64,000 bases of DNA from JAUMBM01 sp964645715 (GCA_964645715.1 CAZYAO010000013.1:1-64000), one strand, 5' to 3'; positions 49,298 to 59,851 are shown, counted from the stretch's first letter. The notes: generated by a model not told the origin, from the letters alone. Translations and numbers: made by a program.

Positions 49298-52200
49298 ATG
49301 CCCGAGTTTCTCCATCTTCACTGCCATACTCAATTTTCACTGCTCGACGGTGCTGCCGGCATCAGCAACATGATGGCCAAAGCCAAAAATGACGGCCAAC
49401 GGGGTGTTGCCCTCACCGACCATGGCAACATGTTTGGCGCTTTCAAATTTGTAGCTGAAGCCAACAAACAAGGCATCAAACCCATTATTGGTTGCGAATT
49501 TTACCTGGTCGCAGACAGACACCGCAAGGAATTTTCTCGTTCAAGGGGCGAACAGGATGTGCGGCATCATCAGTTACTACTGGCCAAAAATCAACGTGGC
49601 TATGAAAATCTGAGCAAACTTTGCAGTCTTGGCTTTATCGAGGGCTATTACAGCAAGTTTCCACGCATCGATAAGGAGTTGCTGGTACAGTACCACGAAG
49701 GACTCATCGCCACCAGCTGCTGTATTGGTGCCGAGATTCCGCAGGCAATTCTGCACGGTAAGCATGAAGAAGCCGAGAGATTGCTGCGCTGGTGGATTGA
49801 TCTTTTCGGAGATGATTTTTACATCGAGCTTCAGCGACATCGCGGACTCGAAAATATCGATGGCTCCGGGGTCAGTCAGGAGGATATCAACCAGCAGCTG
49901 CTCGCACTCGCTGCCAAGTATGACCGCAAGGTCATTGCGACCAATGACAGCCACTATGTCGATCAGGAGGATTCATCACCGCATGACATCCTGCTTTGTA
50001 TCAACACCGGTAGTTTGCTGGATGACCGGGATAGGTTTCGCTTCCCGAGTTCAGATTTTTATTTTAAAACGCAGGAGGAAATGGGCCTGCTTTTCCACGA
50101 TTTGCCGCAGGCACTCGATAATACGCTCGACATTTTTGACAAAGTAGAGCCGCTGCAGATGATTCGGGATGTACTGCTGCCTGCTTTCCCTCTGCCAGTG
50201 GGATTTGACAGCCAGGATGCCTATCTGCGCCACCTTACCTACCAAGGAGCACAGCGGCGCTACGGAACCATAACGCCCCAAATTAAAGAACGACTCGACT
50301 TTGAGCTGGAAGTAATTGCTAAATCAGGCTATCCGGGTTACTTCCTGATTGTACAGGATTTCACCAATACAGCCCGGCAGATGGGCGTTAGTGTTGGACC
50401 CGGAAGGGGATCGGCCGCAGGATCAGCGGTTGCTTACTGTACAGGCATCACCAACGTCGATCCGATTAAGTACGATCTTCTCTTTGAGCGATTCCTCAAC
50501 CCGGAAAGGGTAAGTATGCCCGATATCGATATTGATTTTGATGACGAAGGTCGACAAAAGGTGATTGATTATGTAATTGATAAGTATGGTCGCGACCAGG
50601 TGGCTCAAATAGTCACCTACGGTACCATGGCTGCCAAGTCGAGCCTGCGCGATGTCGGCAGGGTGATGAATATTCCGCTCCCGGAGGTTGACCGGGTTGC
50701 CAAAATTTTTCCAACCCACCTGAAGGCCTCATTGGCCAAGGTACTGGCCAAAGGCGACCTCGACCCCAAGCTCAAAGCGGAAATGAACAGCGAGGATGTC
50801 GAAAAGGCTTACAGGTTCCGCGAAATGGCTGCAGGCCAGGATTCAATCGGCCAAATGATCAGCACAGCCAAAAAACTGGAAGGCTCCGTGCGCAATACTG
50901 GCATCCATGCCTGCGGGGTGGTTATCACCCCCGACGAAATCACCCGCTATGTACCCGTCACAGCCGACAAGGACAATGGTATGCTGGTGTCTCAGTTTGA
51001 CAACAGTGTCGCTGAAGCCGCCGGGTTGCTCAAGATGGACTTCCTGGGTCTCCGCACACTCAGTATCATTAAAGATGCTGTGCGTATGATCGCCGAAAAC
51101 CATCAGGTGGCTCTGGATGTCGACGAAATCCCGCTGGAGGATGAGCTAACCTACGCGCTCTTCCAGCGCGGGGAAACCATCGGTATTTTTCAGTATGAAA
51201 GCAACGGAATGCAGAAGTATCTCAAGGAGCTGGCACCCACTACCTTTGAAGATCTGATTGCAATGAATGCGCTCTACCGGCCAGGGCCTCTTGAGTATAT
51301 TCCTGAGTTTATCGACCGCAAGCACGGCCGCAAACCTGTTGTGTATGATCTTCCGGATATGGAAGAGTACCTGCGCGATACCTACGGCGTCACGGTATAC
51401 CAGGAGCAGGTGATGCTGCTGTCGCAAAAGCTGGCAGGTTTTACCAAAGGTCAGGCCGATAAGTTGCGTAAGGCTATGGGAAAAAAGCAGAAAGCGGAGC
51501 TGGATGCTATGTATCCCAAGTTTCTGGAAGGGGGTGAGAAAAGAGGGCACGACAAGGGGATCCTGGAGAAAATTTGGAAAGACTGGGAGGCTTTCGCTTC
51601 GTATGCATTCAACAAATCGCACTCAACTTGCTACGCTTTTGTCGCCTTCCAAACGGCTTACTTGAAAGCTCATTATCCGGCTGAGTACATGGCATCTGTG
51701 CTCACACACAACAAGAGTAATATTTCCGATGTCACTTTCTTCCTGCAGGAGTGTAAGCGCATGGGACTTGATGTGCTCGGGCCTGATATCAACGAGTCCG
51801 CCTCCGATTTTTCCGTAAATAAAAGCGGACAGGTTCGCTTCGGACTGTCGGCGCTCAAGGGCGTAGGAGAAGGCCCTGTAGAGGCTATTCTCGAAGAGCG
51901 GCGCAATGGTCCCTTCAGCAGTGTTTTTGATATGCTTTGTCGCCTCGGAACGGGAGCCGTCAACAAAAAGGTACTGGAGAGTCTGGCCAATGGCGGAGCT
52001 TTCGATGGCTTCAGCAACATGCATCGTGCCCAGTATTTTGCGCCTTCTGACAAATACGACAGCTACCTCGAACATATCGTGCGCTTTGCCTCCGGCTACC
52101 ACGCTCAAAAGTTGCACTCGGCTCAGTCACTTTTTGGCGATATGCAGAGTGAAATCAATATTCCTGAGCCAACACCACCGGAATGCCGACCTTGGTCGCT

Positions 52201-52840
52201 CATCGAGAAGCTGGAACGGGAAAAGGAGGTCACCGGCATTTTTATTAGTGGCCATCCACTGGACGATTATCGCAGCGAACTGGATGCCTTCACTACCTGT
52301 CCGCTAAAATCATTGGATGAGTATCGGCAGCGCCCCACAATTAACATTGCAGGCATGGTGAGCAATATACGCCACATGGTCAGTAAAAATGGCAATGGCT
52401 GGGGCATCCTCCAGCTCAGCGATTATGACGGACAATTGGAGTGCCGGCTTTTTGGAGAGGACTATCAGCGCTTCAAGCATCTGCTGGAACCCGGAAAAGC
52501 GCTGTTTATCAAAGGGCAGTTCCAAAAAGGCTGGCGAGAAGACAGTGAGCCTGAGTTCAAAATCAAAGAAATTCGTCTGCTCGAAGGTATCGCTGAAACC
52601 ATGGTTCAGTCGGTAACGCTGCGCTTGCTGCTGGAAAAACTTTCGGCACCGCTTATCGACCAGCTCGACGACCTGTGCAAGCGAAGTGTGGGTCCTCATC
52701 GCCTGCGTATCGAGATTACGGATCGGCAAAGGCAGCTGCGATTGCTAACGGCTTCGCGCGATCGCAAAGTCATGGCCAACCACGACTTTATCTCGGCCGT
52801 CAAAAAAATGGGTTTTGACTTCAGTCTCCACCAATCATGA
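49298..52840 (+). CDS. dnaE: DNA polymerase III alpha subunit
   Basis: The 1180-residue replicative polymerase. An N-terminal PHP domain opens FLHLHCHTQFSLLDGAAG and carries metal-binding His residues (also ALTDHGNMFG). The polymerase active site PDIDIDFDDEGRQKV is near residue 410, followed by the YGTMAAKSSLRDVGR palm motif. Later come GIFQYESNGMQKYL, the YQEQVMLLSQKLAG segment, helix-hairpin-helix and an OB-fold (about 1000-1085, INIAGMVSNIRHMVSKNG). The length matches DnaE1. It overlaps the pseudouridine synthase by 4 bp. Confidence 0.97.
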   Translation: MPEFLHLHCHTQFSLLDGAAGISNMMAKAKNDGQRGVALTDHGNMFGAFKFVAEANKQGIKPIIGCEFYLVADRHRKEFSRSRGEQDVRHHQLLLAKNQRGYENLSKLCSLGFIEGYYSKFPRIDKELLVQYHEGLIATSCCIGAEIPQAILHGKHEEAERLLRWWIDLFGDDFYIELQRHRGLENIDGSGVSQEDINQQLLALAAKYDRKVIATNDSHYVDQEDSSPHDILLCINTGSLLDDRDRFRFPSSDFYFKTQEEMGLLFHDLPQALDNTLDIFDKVEPLQMIRDVLLPAFPLPVGFDSQDAYLRHLTYQGAQRRYGTITPQIKERLDFELEVIAKSGYPGYFLIVQDFTNTARQMGVSVGPGRGSAAGSAVAYCTGITNVDPIKYDLLFERFLNPERVSMPDIDIDFDDEGRQKVIDYVIDKYGRDQVAQIVTYGTMAAKSSLRDVGRVMNIPLPEVDRVAKIFPTHLKASLAKVLAKGDLDPKLKAEMNSEDVEKAYRFREMAAGQDSIGQMISTAKKLEGSVRNTGIHACGVVITPDEITRYVPVTADKDNGMLVSQFDNSVAEAAGLLKMDFLGLRTLSIIKDAVRMIAENHQVALDVDEIPLEDELTYALFQRGETIGIFQYESNGMQKYLKELAPTTFEDLIAMNALYRPGPLEYIPEFIDRKHGRKPVVYDLPDMEEYLRDTYGVTVYQEQVMLLSQKLAGFTKGQADKLRKAMGKKQKAELDAMYPKFLEGGEKRGHDKGILEKIWKDWEAFASYAFNKSHSTCYAFVAFQTAYLKAHYPAEYMASVLTHNKSNISDVTFFLQECKRMGLDVLGPDINESASDFSVNKSGQVRFGLSALKGVGEGPVEAILEERRNGPFSSVFDMLCRLGTGAVNKKVLESLANGGAFDGFSNMHRAQYFAPSDKYDSYLEHIVRFASGYHAQKLHSAQSLFGDMQSEINIPEPTPPECRPWSLIEKLEREKEVTGIFISGHPLDDYRSELDAFTTCPLKSLDEYRQRPTINIAGMVSNIRHMVSKNGNGWGILQLSDYDGQLECRLFGEDYQRFKHLLEPGKALFIKGQFQKGWREDSEPEFKIKEIRLLEGIAETMVQSVTLRLLLEKLSAPLIDQLDDLCKRSVGPHRLRIEITDRQRQLRLLTASRDRKVMANHDFISAVKKMGFDFSLHQS

Positions 52841-53523
52841 CAGTTAACGTCCCTTCGATAATTGACCAGTCAGCAGAACTGCTGGTCATTGATAAGCCTG
52901 CCGGTATGAACGTTGAACGCTGGCCTGGTTTCCCCTCCGTAGAGGATTGGGCTTGGCAGTATCTTTCAGCCAGTCGTAAGCACCCTTTTGTAGGGATTAT
53001 CCACCGACTGGACAGGCCCGTAAGCGGCCTGCTGCTAGTGGCAACTACCAAGCGCTGTCTGGCTGCCTACAACGCTCTCTTCCGGGAAAAACATGTACAA
53101 AAACAGTATTTGGCACTCACTGCTGCACTTCCCGAAGGCGAGGGCTGGCTGGAACACTGGCTGCGCAAAGATCAGCTGCTGAAGCGGGCCGTTATTGTAA
53201 AAAGTGCGGCCGAAGCCCGGCGTTCAGGCGCCAGCCTGGTCAGGCTTCAATATGAGTTAGTAGAACAGCTGGAAGCAGGTTATCTCCTGAAAATCAGTCC
53301 GGAAGGAGGCAAATACCACCAGATACGAGCGCAGCTGGCCGCTGTAGGTGCCCCCATCTTGGGGGATCATCTCTACGGAAGTCAACGGCCTTTCCTGCCC
53401 GATACTATCGCACTCCACGCCAGCCAGCTTATGTTCCACGGTGATGCCGGCCAGCCGGCTTTTTCTTACCAATCGACCCCCCCATGGAGCTCTTCGCAGA
53501 TCCAACCCTCCCAACGCTCATAG
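52837..53523 (+). CDS. RluA-family RNA pseudouridine synthase
   Basis: A 228-residue enzyme that converts uridine to pseudouridine in rRNA or tRNA. The catalytic Asp is in GIIHRLDRPVSGLLL; the N-terminal LLVIDKPAGMNV and the C-terminal PEGGKYHQIRAQLAAVGAPILGD (in part) are family hallmarks. It lacks an S4 RNA-binding domain, so it is a short RluA-type protein; the target base is unknown. It starts within the dnaE stop (ATGA) and overlaps miaA by 40 bp in another frame. Confidence 0.9.
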   Translation: MTVNVPSIIDQSAELLVIDKPAGMNVERWPGFPSVEDWAWQYLSASRKHPFVGIIHRLDRPVSGLLLVATTKRCLAAYNALFREKHVQKQYLALTAALPEGEGWLEHWLRKDQLLKRAVIVKSAAEARRSGASLVRLQYELVEQLEAGYLLKISPEGGKYHQIRAQLAAVGAPILGDHLYGSQRPFLPDTIALHASQLMFHGDAGQPAFSYQSTPPWSSSQIQPSQRS

Positions 53524-54413
53524 TCATCGGAGGGCCTACGGCCAGTGGTAAAACCAGCCTGGCTATTTCGCTGGCACAACACTTCCGGACGGTCATCCTG
53601 TCGGCCGACAGCCGGCAGTTCTACAAAGAAATGAATATAGGCGTGGCTCGCCCCTCAACAGCAGAACTCGCTGCCGTAAGTCACTACTTCATCGCCGACC
53701 GAAGTATCCACCAGCCGCTATCGGCAGGCCAATATGCCGAGGAGGCGCTGCAGCTGCTCGGCGATTTATTCCGGCAACATTCCGTCGTCCTGCTCGTAGG
53801 CGGGTCGGGACTCTACCTGCAGGCACTTCTGGAAGGATTTGATCAACTTCCGGAAGTACCGCCATCGGTACGGCAACAAGTAGCCGATTTGTATACCCAC
53901 GGGGGACTACCCGCACTGCAAAAGGCTGTCGCAGACACCGATCCCGAATATTATGCATTCGTGGATAAAAACAATCCAGCCCGATTGTCCCGGGCACTCT
54001 CTGTATCTATAGCGTCGGGTATACCCTACTCCGCCTTCCGGACAGGCCAAAAAAAATCGCGCCCTTTTAACGCTGTATGCTTCTACATTGATCATCCCAA
54101 GGAACAACTTCATCAGCGCATCCATCAGCGCGTGTTGGATATGGCTGCTACAGGGCTCGAACAGGAAGTTCGCCAGCTCTACGAATATAGACATCTGATG
54201 CCGCTGCAAACAGTAGGTTATCAGGAGATCTTTGATTTTTTAGAAGAAAAATGCGACCTGCCCACGGCATTGCAGCAAATTGCTGTGCATACCCGCCAAT
54301 ATGCCAAAAGACAACTTACCTGGATACGCCGCAGAAGCTATTGGCATCCGCTCACTCCTTTTTCTACGCCGCAACAAGCCCTGAAAATACTCGACCTGTA
54401 CCTACAAAAATAG
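53484..54413 (+). CDS. miaA: tRNA dimethylallyltransferase
   Basis: A 309-residue enzyme adding a dimethylallyl group to A37 of tRNAs that read UNN codons. The P-loop is GGPTASGKTSLA, followed by SADSRQFYKEMNIGVARP with the catalytic Asp and the DSRQ motif, then GGSGLYLQALLEG and the C-terminal TRQYAKRQLTWIRRR. It is the last gene of the dnaE - rlu - miaA set. The 40-bp overlap with the previous gene is genuine because no later ATG precedes the P-loop. Confidence 0.96.
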   Translation: MELFADPTLPTLIVIGGPTASGKTSLAISLAQHFRTVILSADSRQFYKEMNIGVARPSTAELAAVSHYFIADRSIHQPLSAGQYAEEALQLLGDLFRQHSVVLLVGGSGLYLQALLEGFDQLPEVPPSVRQQVADLYTHGGLPALQKAVADTDPEYYAFVDKNNPARLSRALSVSIASGIPYSAFRTGQKKSRPFNAVCFYIDHPKEQLHQRIHQRVLDMAATGLEQEVRQLYEYRHLMPLQTVGYQEIFDFLEEKCDLPTALQQIAVHTRQYAKRQLTWIRRRSYWHPLTPFSTPQQALKILDLYLQK

Positions 54414-54828
54414 CAGTGTTGTGCCTTCGTCTGTCCAATCTATCAACCACCTTCTTTTTCACTCCATAATCCCATACTAACCAAATACTAATGCTAATAA
54501 GCGACATTTTTTGAAAAAAAACAAGCCTGAACCTGCTCTTTTTTCACTCCTCGAAACTATCTTAGCGAAAATTTGATGCCAATCCCTCTCAGGCTACAAA
54601 TCCTTTCATAGCCTGAGTTAACAAGTCAACTTCCAACGCTTCTCTTATCGAATAACCTTGCGTATACGTGACGTAGGATCAGGTTGTTTGAAACGTGATT
54701 TTACATGCATACAGAAACCGCTGTTGCTGGGACTACACAGACAGCCAGGTGAGCACGTATTTGCTGGCTCGCCGGGTTGCAGACTTGGTTTAGACAAACA
54801 CAATCATAAGTTTCAAAACAACTTGAAG
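54414..54828. other. Intergenic region, 415 bp, upstream of secreted giant protein
   Basis: No gene is seen. It contains an A8 run near 54514-54521, an inverted repeat CTCAGGCTA/TAGCCTGAG (54588-54596 and 54609-54617, 12-nt loop), and a 5' open frame from 54658 that is continuous with the next gene but has no family features. Confidence 0.55.
54588..54617. promoter_or_regulatory. 9-bp inverted repeat, possible terminator or operator
   Basis: CTCAGGCTA at 54588-54596 pairs exactly with TAGCCTGAG at 54609-54617 across a 12-nt loop. It could end the miaA transcript or be a regulator site for the downstream gene. No T-tract follows. Confidence 0.35.
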
Positions 54829-57800
54829 ATGAGGCATTTTTACTTAGCATTGCTAGTATGCATGTTGGGTTCTGCTACTGCTCTGCGAGCACAGCTTCCC
54901 GATGGGGCACTAGCCCCCAACTGGACATTGACAGACATCAATGGACAGTCCCACAATCTGTATTCTTACCTCAATCAGGGCAAGACAGTCTTCCTAGACT
55001 TTTTTGCAACCTGGTGCGGACCTTGCTGGAATTACCACAACTCCGGGGCACTGGAAGGGCTTTATGAACAATATGGCCCGGGTGGTACCAACGAAGTAAT
55101 GGTCATTGCTATCGAAGCGGATAACAACACTACGCTGGCAGATTTGTACGGAACGGGTTCTAATACCCAGGGTAACTGGGTGGCAGGCACGGCCTACCCT
55201 ATCATCAACAGCGCATCGCTGAACAGCGCATATAATATTGGCTACTTTCCCACAATTTATGCCGTGTGTCCCAACAGGGCCATCTATGAGGTAGGCCAAC
55301 TCCCCACAGCGGGTCTGTACGCATTTGTAGGCGAGTGTCCTTCGGCTACTCCTGGATTCGCCGAATGGGATGTCACGCCTGTTACTTGCTTTGGCGGCAA
55401 TGATGGTGCTATTGCCATAGAACTCAGCGGTGGAGTCGTTCCGGTAACTTATCTGTGGAGCAATGGTGCTACTTCGCCTACCATCAGCGGACTCACAGCC
55501 GGCAACTACCGCTGCACAATCACCGATGGTCTTGGGCAAACAGCTGTTTCTCCGTTCATCAACGTCCCGCAGCCGACCGCAGCATTGGCCATTGGTACCC
55601 CTGACATAGAAAATGAACCTTGTGACGGTTCTCCGGGTGCCATTACGGTGGCTGCCAGCGGTGGATGGCCGGATTATCAATATCTGTGGAGTACCGGAAG
55701 TACAGGAGAGACGCTGGATCCGGCACAGGATGGTACCTATAGCGTAACGGTTACAGATGACCGCGGCTGCACAACTTCGCTGGGGAATATAGTGGTTTCA
55801 CCGCCGGATATCCCAACTGCTGTAGCACTGGTTTCCTCACAGATTACCTGTACTAATCCAAGTACACAACTCAGCGGATTTGGCTCATCGGAAGGCAGCA
55901 ACATATCTTACTTGTGGTCGACCCAGAACGGACAAATCCTTTCCGGAAGCACAACGCTTTCTCCTATTGTGGGTGCAGCCGGCACCTATATACTGACAGT
56001 TACTAACAATACGTCCGGCTGCTCTGAAACTGCTGAAGCTATTGTGCTGGGCAATACTACTGTCCCAAGTGCTGCAGCACAAATCACAGGGGCACTCAAC
56101 TGCGCACTGGATACAGTCTTCATGGTTGCCACGGCACCCAATATGACATACGCTTGGTCTACGACCAATGGTACGATCATTGGCAGTACCGATACAGCGG
56201 CTATAGTTGTTACAGCCATAGGAAGCTATGTCCTTCAGGTAACGAACACTGCCAATGGTTGTGTTGGACAGGCAACCTACACGGTAGCTTTCGACACCTT
56301 GCCACCAGTACTCAACCCGGTGGCAACCAGCATTACCTGTGCTGTGGCTACTCCTTTACTCAACTCCGGCCTGACAGATACGCTCGCGCAGTACCTGTGG
56401 ACGGGGCCCGAGGATTTTTCTTCTGCCCTGATTCAACCCACAGTAAGCATTCCCGGAATTTATTCAGTAGTGGTCACAGGTGCCAACGGCTGTACCAGCA
56501 CAGACAGCCTTGAAGTGTCTACCGATGTGAGCATACCCAATCTGGAAGCTTCTGGTGGTACCCTCACTTGTGCCAATACTACAGTTGAATTGTCTGCTTC
56601 TTCGACAACGGAGGGCACACTGATTATTTGGAATAATGCCGAAGGCGATACACTCAGCAGTCCGGTAGTCACTTCCGCTGGAGATTACACGGCTCTCGCA
56701 ACTGGTCCTAACGGCTGTACAAACAGCCTGGTTGTAAGTGTTGGCAGCGATACGGCTCTTCCCGGAGCTGCAGCCGGTGCTGATGTCACACTACCCTGCA
56801 ACAACGATCAAGTGCAGTTGGCTGCCACTGTTGATAACCCGGGACAGACAAGCCTGCAGTGGGCAACCGTGGAAGGCGGCAATATTCTGTCGGGTGAAAA
56901 TACGGCCACCCCACTTGTTCAGGGGCCTGGCACCTACGTCCTCACGGCTTCCTCTCTCGGCAACGGATGTGCACTGACGGATACTGTTGTGGTTACGCAA
57001 CCGGTGGCACTAGCGGTCGCTTTTGCAGTTGACAGTGTCAGCTGCTTTGGAACAGCTGATGGTGCAGCAACGGCATCCGTTGCTAACGGTCAGGCGCCCT
57101 ATGAATTTCTCTGGAGCACGGGAGCTACAACAGAAAGCGTAGCTAACTTGCCTGCAGGCACTTACTCTCTTACGGTAAGTGATAACGGGGAGTGCGTTAG
57201 CGTTTCCAGCGTTGTTATCAATCAACCTGACAACCTTCAGCTCAGCCTCACGGCTACGGCTCAATCATCTTTTGATGCCAATGACGGAAGCGTTACTGCA
57301 ACTACAGCTGGCGGTGTTGCTCCGTATACATACGCATGGAGTAATGGCGCTGATACACCTGCTATCGAGGGACTGGCACCCGGCAATTACATCCTTACGC
57401 TGACCGACGCCAATGGCTGTACGCAAATCAGCACAGCTACGGTTAACAGTTTCAATTGCACGGTAGCTGCTACCGCCAATGTTACTAATGTGAGCTGCTT
57501 CGGCAATGCTGATGGCAGTATCCAGATCAACTTTACGGGAGGCACAGAGCCTTTCAGTGTTGCCTGGGCTGATGAGCAGACCGGAGAACTGAGGACAGGT
57601 CTTACGGCAGGCGTCTATGAAGCAGTAGTTACGGATGGCAATAGCTGTCCGCTGTCACTCCTGCTTACTGTAGAACAACCTGCTGACCTGTTGGCCAACG
57701 CCTCTGCAAGTGCTGAGTCTTCTTATCAGGCAAACGATGGTGTCATAACAGCCAGTCCGGCAGGAGGTACTGCTCCTTATACATATCTTTGGAGCACTGG

Positions 57801-59823
57801 CGATACGACACAACAGGTTCAAAACCTGAGTCCGGGCGAATATGCGCTCACCATCACCGACAACAATGGATGTACTGTTAGCAGCACATTGACCGTTGAC
57901 CCTTTTGTATGCTTGTTCAGCCTCACTAGCGAAACAGCAGATATTAGCTGCTTCGGTGAAGCGAGCGGAGAGATTAACCTTATCCCGCTGGCTGGTGTCG
58001 GCCCCTATACCTACAACTGGAATAATGGTGCAACAAGCAGCTCGCTTTCAGAACTGACTGCCGGAGACTATCAGGTCACGGCTACTGATGGCAAGAACTG
58101 CCCTGCTGTGCTGAATATGACCTTGTTACAGCCTGATCAACTTGTATCTGTGATTGCAGAACAGAGCAATGTTTTCTGTGCTGATGAAGCCACTGGTAGC
58201 GCTCAACTGGCCCTTTCAGGAGGTGTGGAGCCCTATGCTGTCAGCTGGTCCAATGGACTTAGCGGTGATCAGGTGGCCGGCCTCACTGCTGGTGCTTACG
58301 CTTACCAGGTTACGGATGCCAACGGTTGTGAAACAACAGGTGCATTGGTTATCACTGCTGGTGATGATCAGGCTCCTGTAGCACTCGCACAGGATATTAC
58401 TGTTCCGCTGGGTGTAGACGGCGCTGCCATTATCAATGCGGCGGCAGTCGATGCAGGAAGCAGTGACAACTGTTCTATTGTCCTCATGGACCTTGATCGC
58501 AAATTCTTCAATTGTGACGATATCGGACAGCAAACAGTGGTACTGACCGTTGTTGATGGCGCAGGCAACACCAGCAGCGTTACTGCAACAGTTACCGTAG
58601 TAGACAATATCGCGCCTGTTGTAGACGAGACTCCTATCCAGCTGCAGCTGGATGCCAGCGGCCAGGCAACGGTTGATCAGGCTTCTATCGCTGCCCGCGT
58701 GACTGATAATTGCAACGACGCGCAGTGGACTGTTAATCAGACGACATTTGATTGTAGCCAATTGGGCTCCAGCGCACTGATTGTAACCGCAGTAGATGCC
58801 TCCGGCAATCAGTCTGTCACGACCATTCCTGTCAATGTTGTAGATGAAATCGCTCCGGTGGTTAGTTGTCCTCCCTCGGTCAGTGTGCTCAACTGTACTG
58901 GAGTCGCTGAATACGAACTGCCAACAGCAGTTGATAACTGTGCGATTGCAGGGGAACTGGTTCAGACAGCTGGTTTGCCCAGCGGCAGTGTGTTTCCGGC
59001 TGGTGTTACGGTTAACTCCTTCAAGTTTACGGATATCAGCGGTAACACTGCTACATGCAATATAGTCGTCACTGTACCGCAGCCGACAGAGGTTGTTATT
59101 GCCTCTTCTGATGTAAGTTGTGCAGGCGCCAATGACGGCTCCATAGCTCTTTCCGTGGCTGGTGGCGTTGCTCCTTATACCTACGCTTGGTCTGGAGGCA
59201 CCAACCCTGCCGGTGCTGAGCAAACGGGACTTACGGCCGGTTCTTACTCAGCTACTGTCACCGACCTGCGTGGTTGCACCTCTGTAGTAACCATTGTAAT
59301 CGAGCAACCTGCACCTATTGCAGTAGCGGTTGTAGAAGTGCAACCAGATGTCAATGGTGCGCTTTCCGGTGCTATTGATATTGCCGTGACAGGGGGCGTA
59401 GCGCCCTACCAGTACAGCTGGATTTCCAACGGAAATGTAGTTTCCACCGTAGAAGATCCGACGAACCTGGCCGCTGGTACTTACCTCCTGCGGTTTGTTG
59501 ATGCCAATGGATGTACCACTACGCTCACGGTTATTGTTGAGAGTGTGTCCGGTATCAGTACACCTGATTTTGCACATGGATTACTGGTATACCCCAATCC
59601 GACTTCTTCAGAACTTCGATTGGTATTCAGCCGTCCGTTGGAAGAGCCGCTGACCTTGCAGTTGTATGATATGGTTGGCCGTCAGTTGACGCCTACAGCG
59701 CTTGTAGCCAAAGGCAGCGAACTGTTTATTGTCAATGTTGACAACCTCCCCGGAGGCGTATATGTACTGCAAATGCGCCAGGGCAGTCGTCAATGGAGCA
59801 GCCGAATCAGTGTAGTGAAATAA
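54829..59823 (+). CDS. Secreted thioredoxin-fold / SprB-repeat protein with type IX sorting domain
   Basis: A 1664-residue exported protein. Signal peptide 1-23 (ends ALRAQ). Residues about 27-165 form a TlpA-like thioredoxin domain with an intact Cys63-Gly-Pro-Cys66. Then come about ten SprB-type or Ig-like repeats, each with patterns such as VTCFGGNDGAIAI, YLWSNGATS, LTAGNY and TITD; the middle block is of the YLWSTQNG Ig-like kind. Three HYR-like modules (near APVALAQDITV, APVVDETPIQL, APVVSCPPSV) follow, then two more SprB repeats. The C-terminus LLVYPNPTSSELRL to SRISVVK is a type IX (type A) sorting domain. It is thus likely cell-surface attached or secreted. Start 54829 gives the signal peptide; the longer frame from 54658 adds 57 unrelated residues. 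Confidence 0.9.
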   Translation: MRHFYLALLVCMLGSATALRAQLPDGALAPNWTLTDINGQSHNLYSYLNQGKTVFLDFFATWCGPCWNYHNSGALEGLYEQYGPGGTNEVMVIAIEADNNTTLADLYGTGSNTQGNWVAGTAYPIINSASLNSAYNIGYFPTIYAVCPNRAIYEVGQLPTAGLYAFVGECPSATPGFAEWDVTPVTCFGGNDGAIAIELSGGVVPVTYLWSNGATSPTISGLTAGNYRCTITDGLGQTAVSPFINVPQPTAALAIGTPDIENEPCDGSPGAITVAASGGWPDYQYLWSTGSTGETLDPAQDGTYSVTVTDDRGCTTSLGNIVVSPPDIPTAVALVSSQITCTNPSTQLSGFGSSEGSNISYLWSTQNGQILSGSTTLSPIVGAAGTYILTVTNNTSGCSETAEAIVLGNTTVPSAAAQITGALNCALDTVFMVATAPNMTYAWSTTNGTIIGSTDTAAIVVTAIGSYVLQVTNTANGCVGQATYTVAFDTLPPVLNPVATSITCAVATPLLNSGLTDTLAQYLWTGPEDFSSALIQPTVSIPGIYSVVVTGANGCTSTDSLEVSTDVSIPNLEASGGTLTCANTTVELSASSTTEGTLIIWNNAEGDTLSSPVVTSAGDYTALATGPNGCTNSLVVSVGSDTALPGAAAGADVTLPCNNDQVQLAATVDNPGQTSLQWATVEGGNILSGENTATPLVQGPGTYVLTASSLGNGCALTDTVVVTQPVALAVAFAVDSVSCFGTADGAATASVANGQAPYEFLWSTGATTESVANLPAGTYSLTVSDNGECVSVSSVVINQPDNLQLSLTATAQSSFDANDGSVTATTAGGVAPYTYAWSNGADTPAIEGLAPGNYILTLTDANGCTQISTATVNSFNCTVAATANVTNVSCFGNADGSIQINFTGGTEPFSVAWADEQTGELRTGLTAGVYEAVVTDGNSCPLSLLLTVEQPADLLANASASAESSYQANDGVITASPAGGTAPYTYLWSTGDTTQQVQNLSPGEYALTITDNNGCTVSSTLTVDPFVCLFSLTSETADISCFGEASGEINLIPLAGVGPYTYNWNNGATSSSLSELTAGDYQVTATDGKNCPAVLNMTLLQPDQLVSVIAEQSNVFCADEATGSAQLALSGGVEPYAVSWSNGLSGDQVAGLTAGAYAYQVTDANGCETTGALVITAGDDQAPVALAQDITVPLGVDGAAIINAAAVDAGSSDNCSIVLMDLDRKFFNCDDIGQQTVVLTVVDGAGNTSSVTATVTVVDNIAPVVDETPIQLQLDASGQATVDQASIAARVTDNCNDAQWTVNQTTFDCSQLGSSALIVTAVDASGNQSVTTIPVNVVDEIAPVVSCPPSVSVLNCTGVAEYELPTAVDNCAIAGELVQTAGLPSGSVFPAGVTVNSFKFTDISGNTATCNIVVTVPQPTEVVIASSDVSCAGANDGSIALSVAGGVAPYTYAWSGGTNPAGAEQTGLTAGSYSATVTDLRGCTSVVTIVIEQPAPIAVAVVEVQPDVNGALSGAIDIAVTGGVAPYQYSWISNGNVVSTVEDPTNLAAGTYLLRFVDANGCTTTLTVIVESVSGISTPDFAHGLLVYPNPTSSELRLVFSRPLEEPLTLQLYDMVGRQLTPTALVAKGSELFIVNVDNLPGGVYVLQMRQGSRQWSSRISVVK

Positions 59824-59851
59824 GGCGGGCTTTTGCCCCACGCTGTACTGT

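Noticed and set aside
58216..59223. Minus-strand ORF of 335 codons opposite the SprB repeats
   Set aside because: It arises from repeat codon bias in the type IX protein and shows no recognisable domain.
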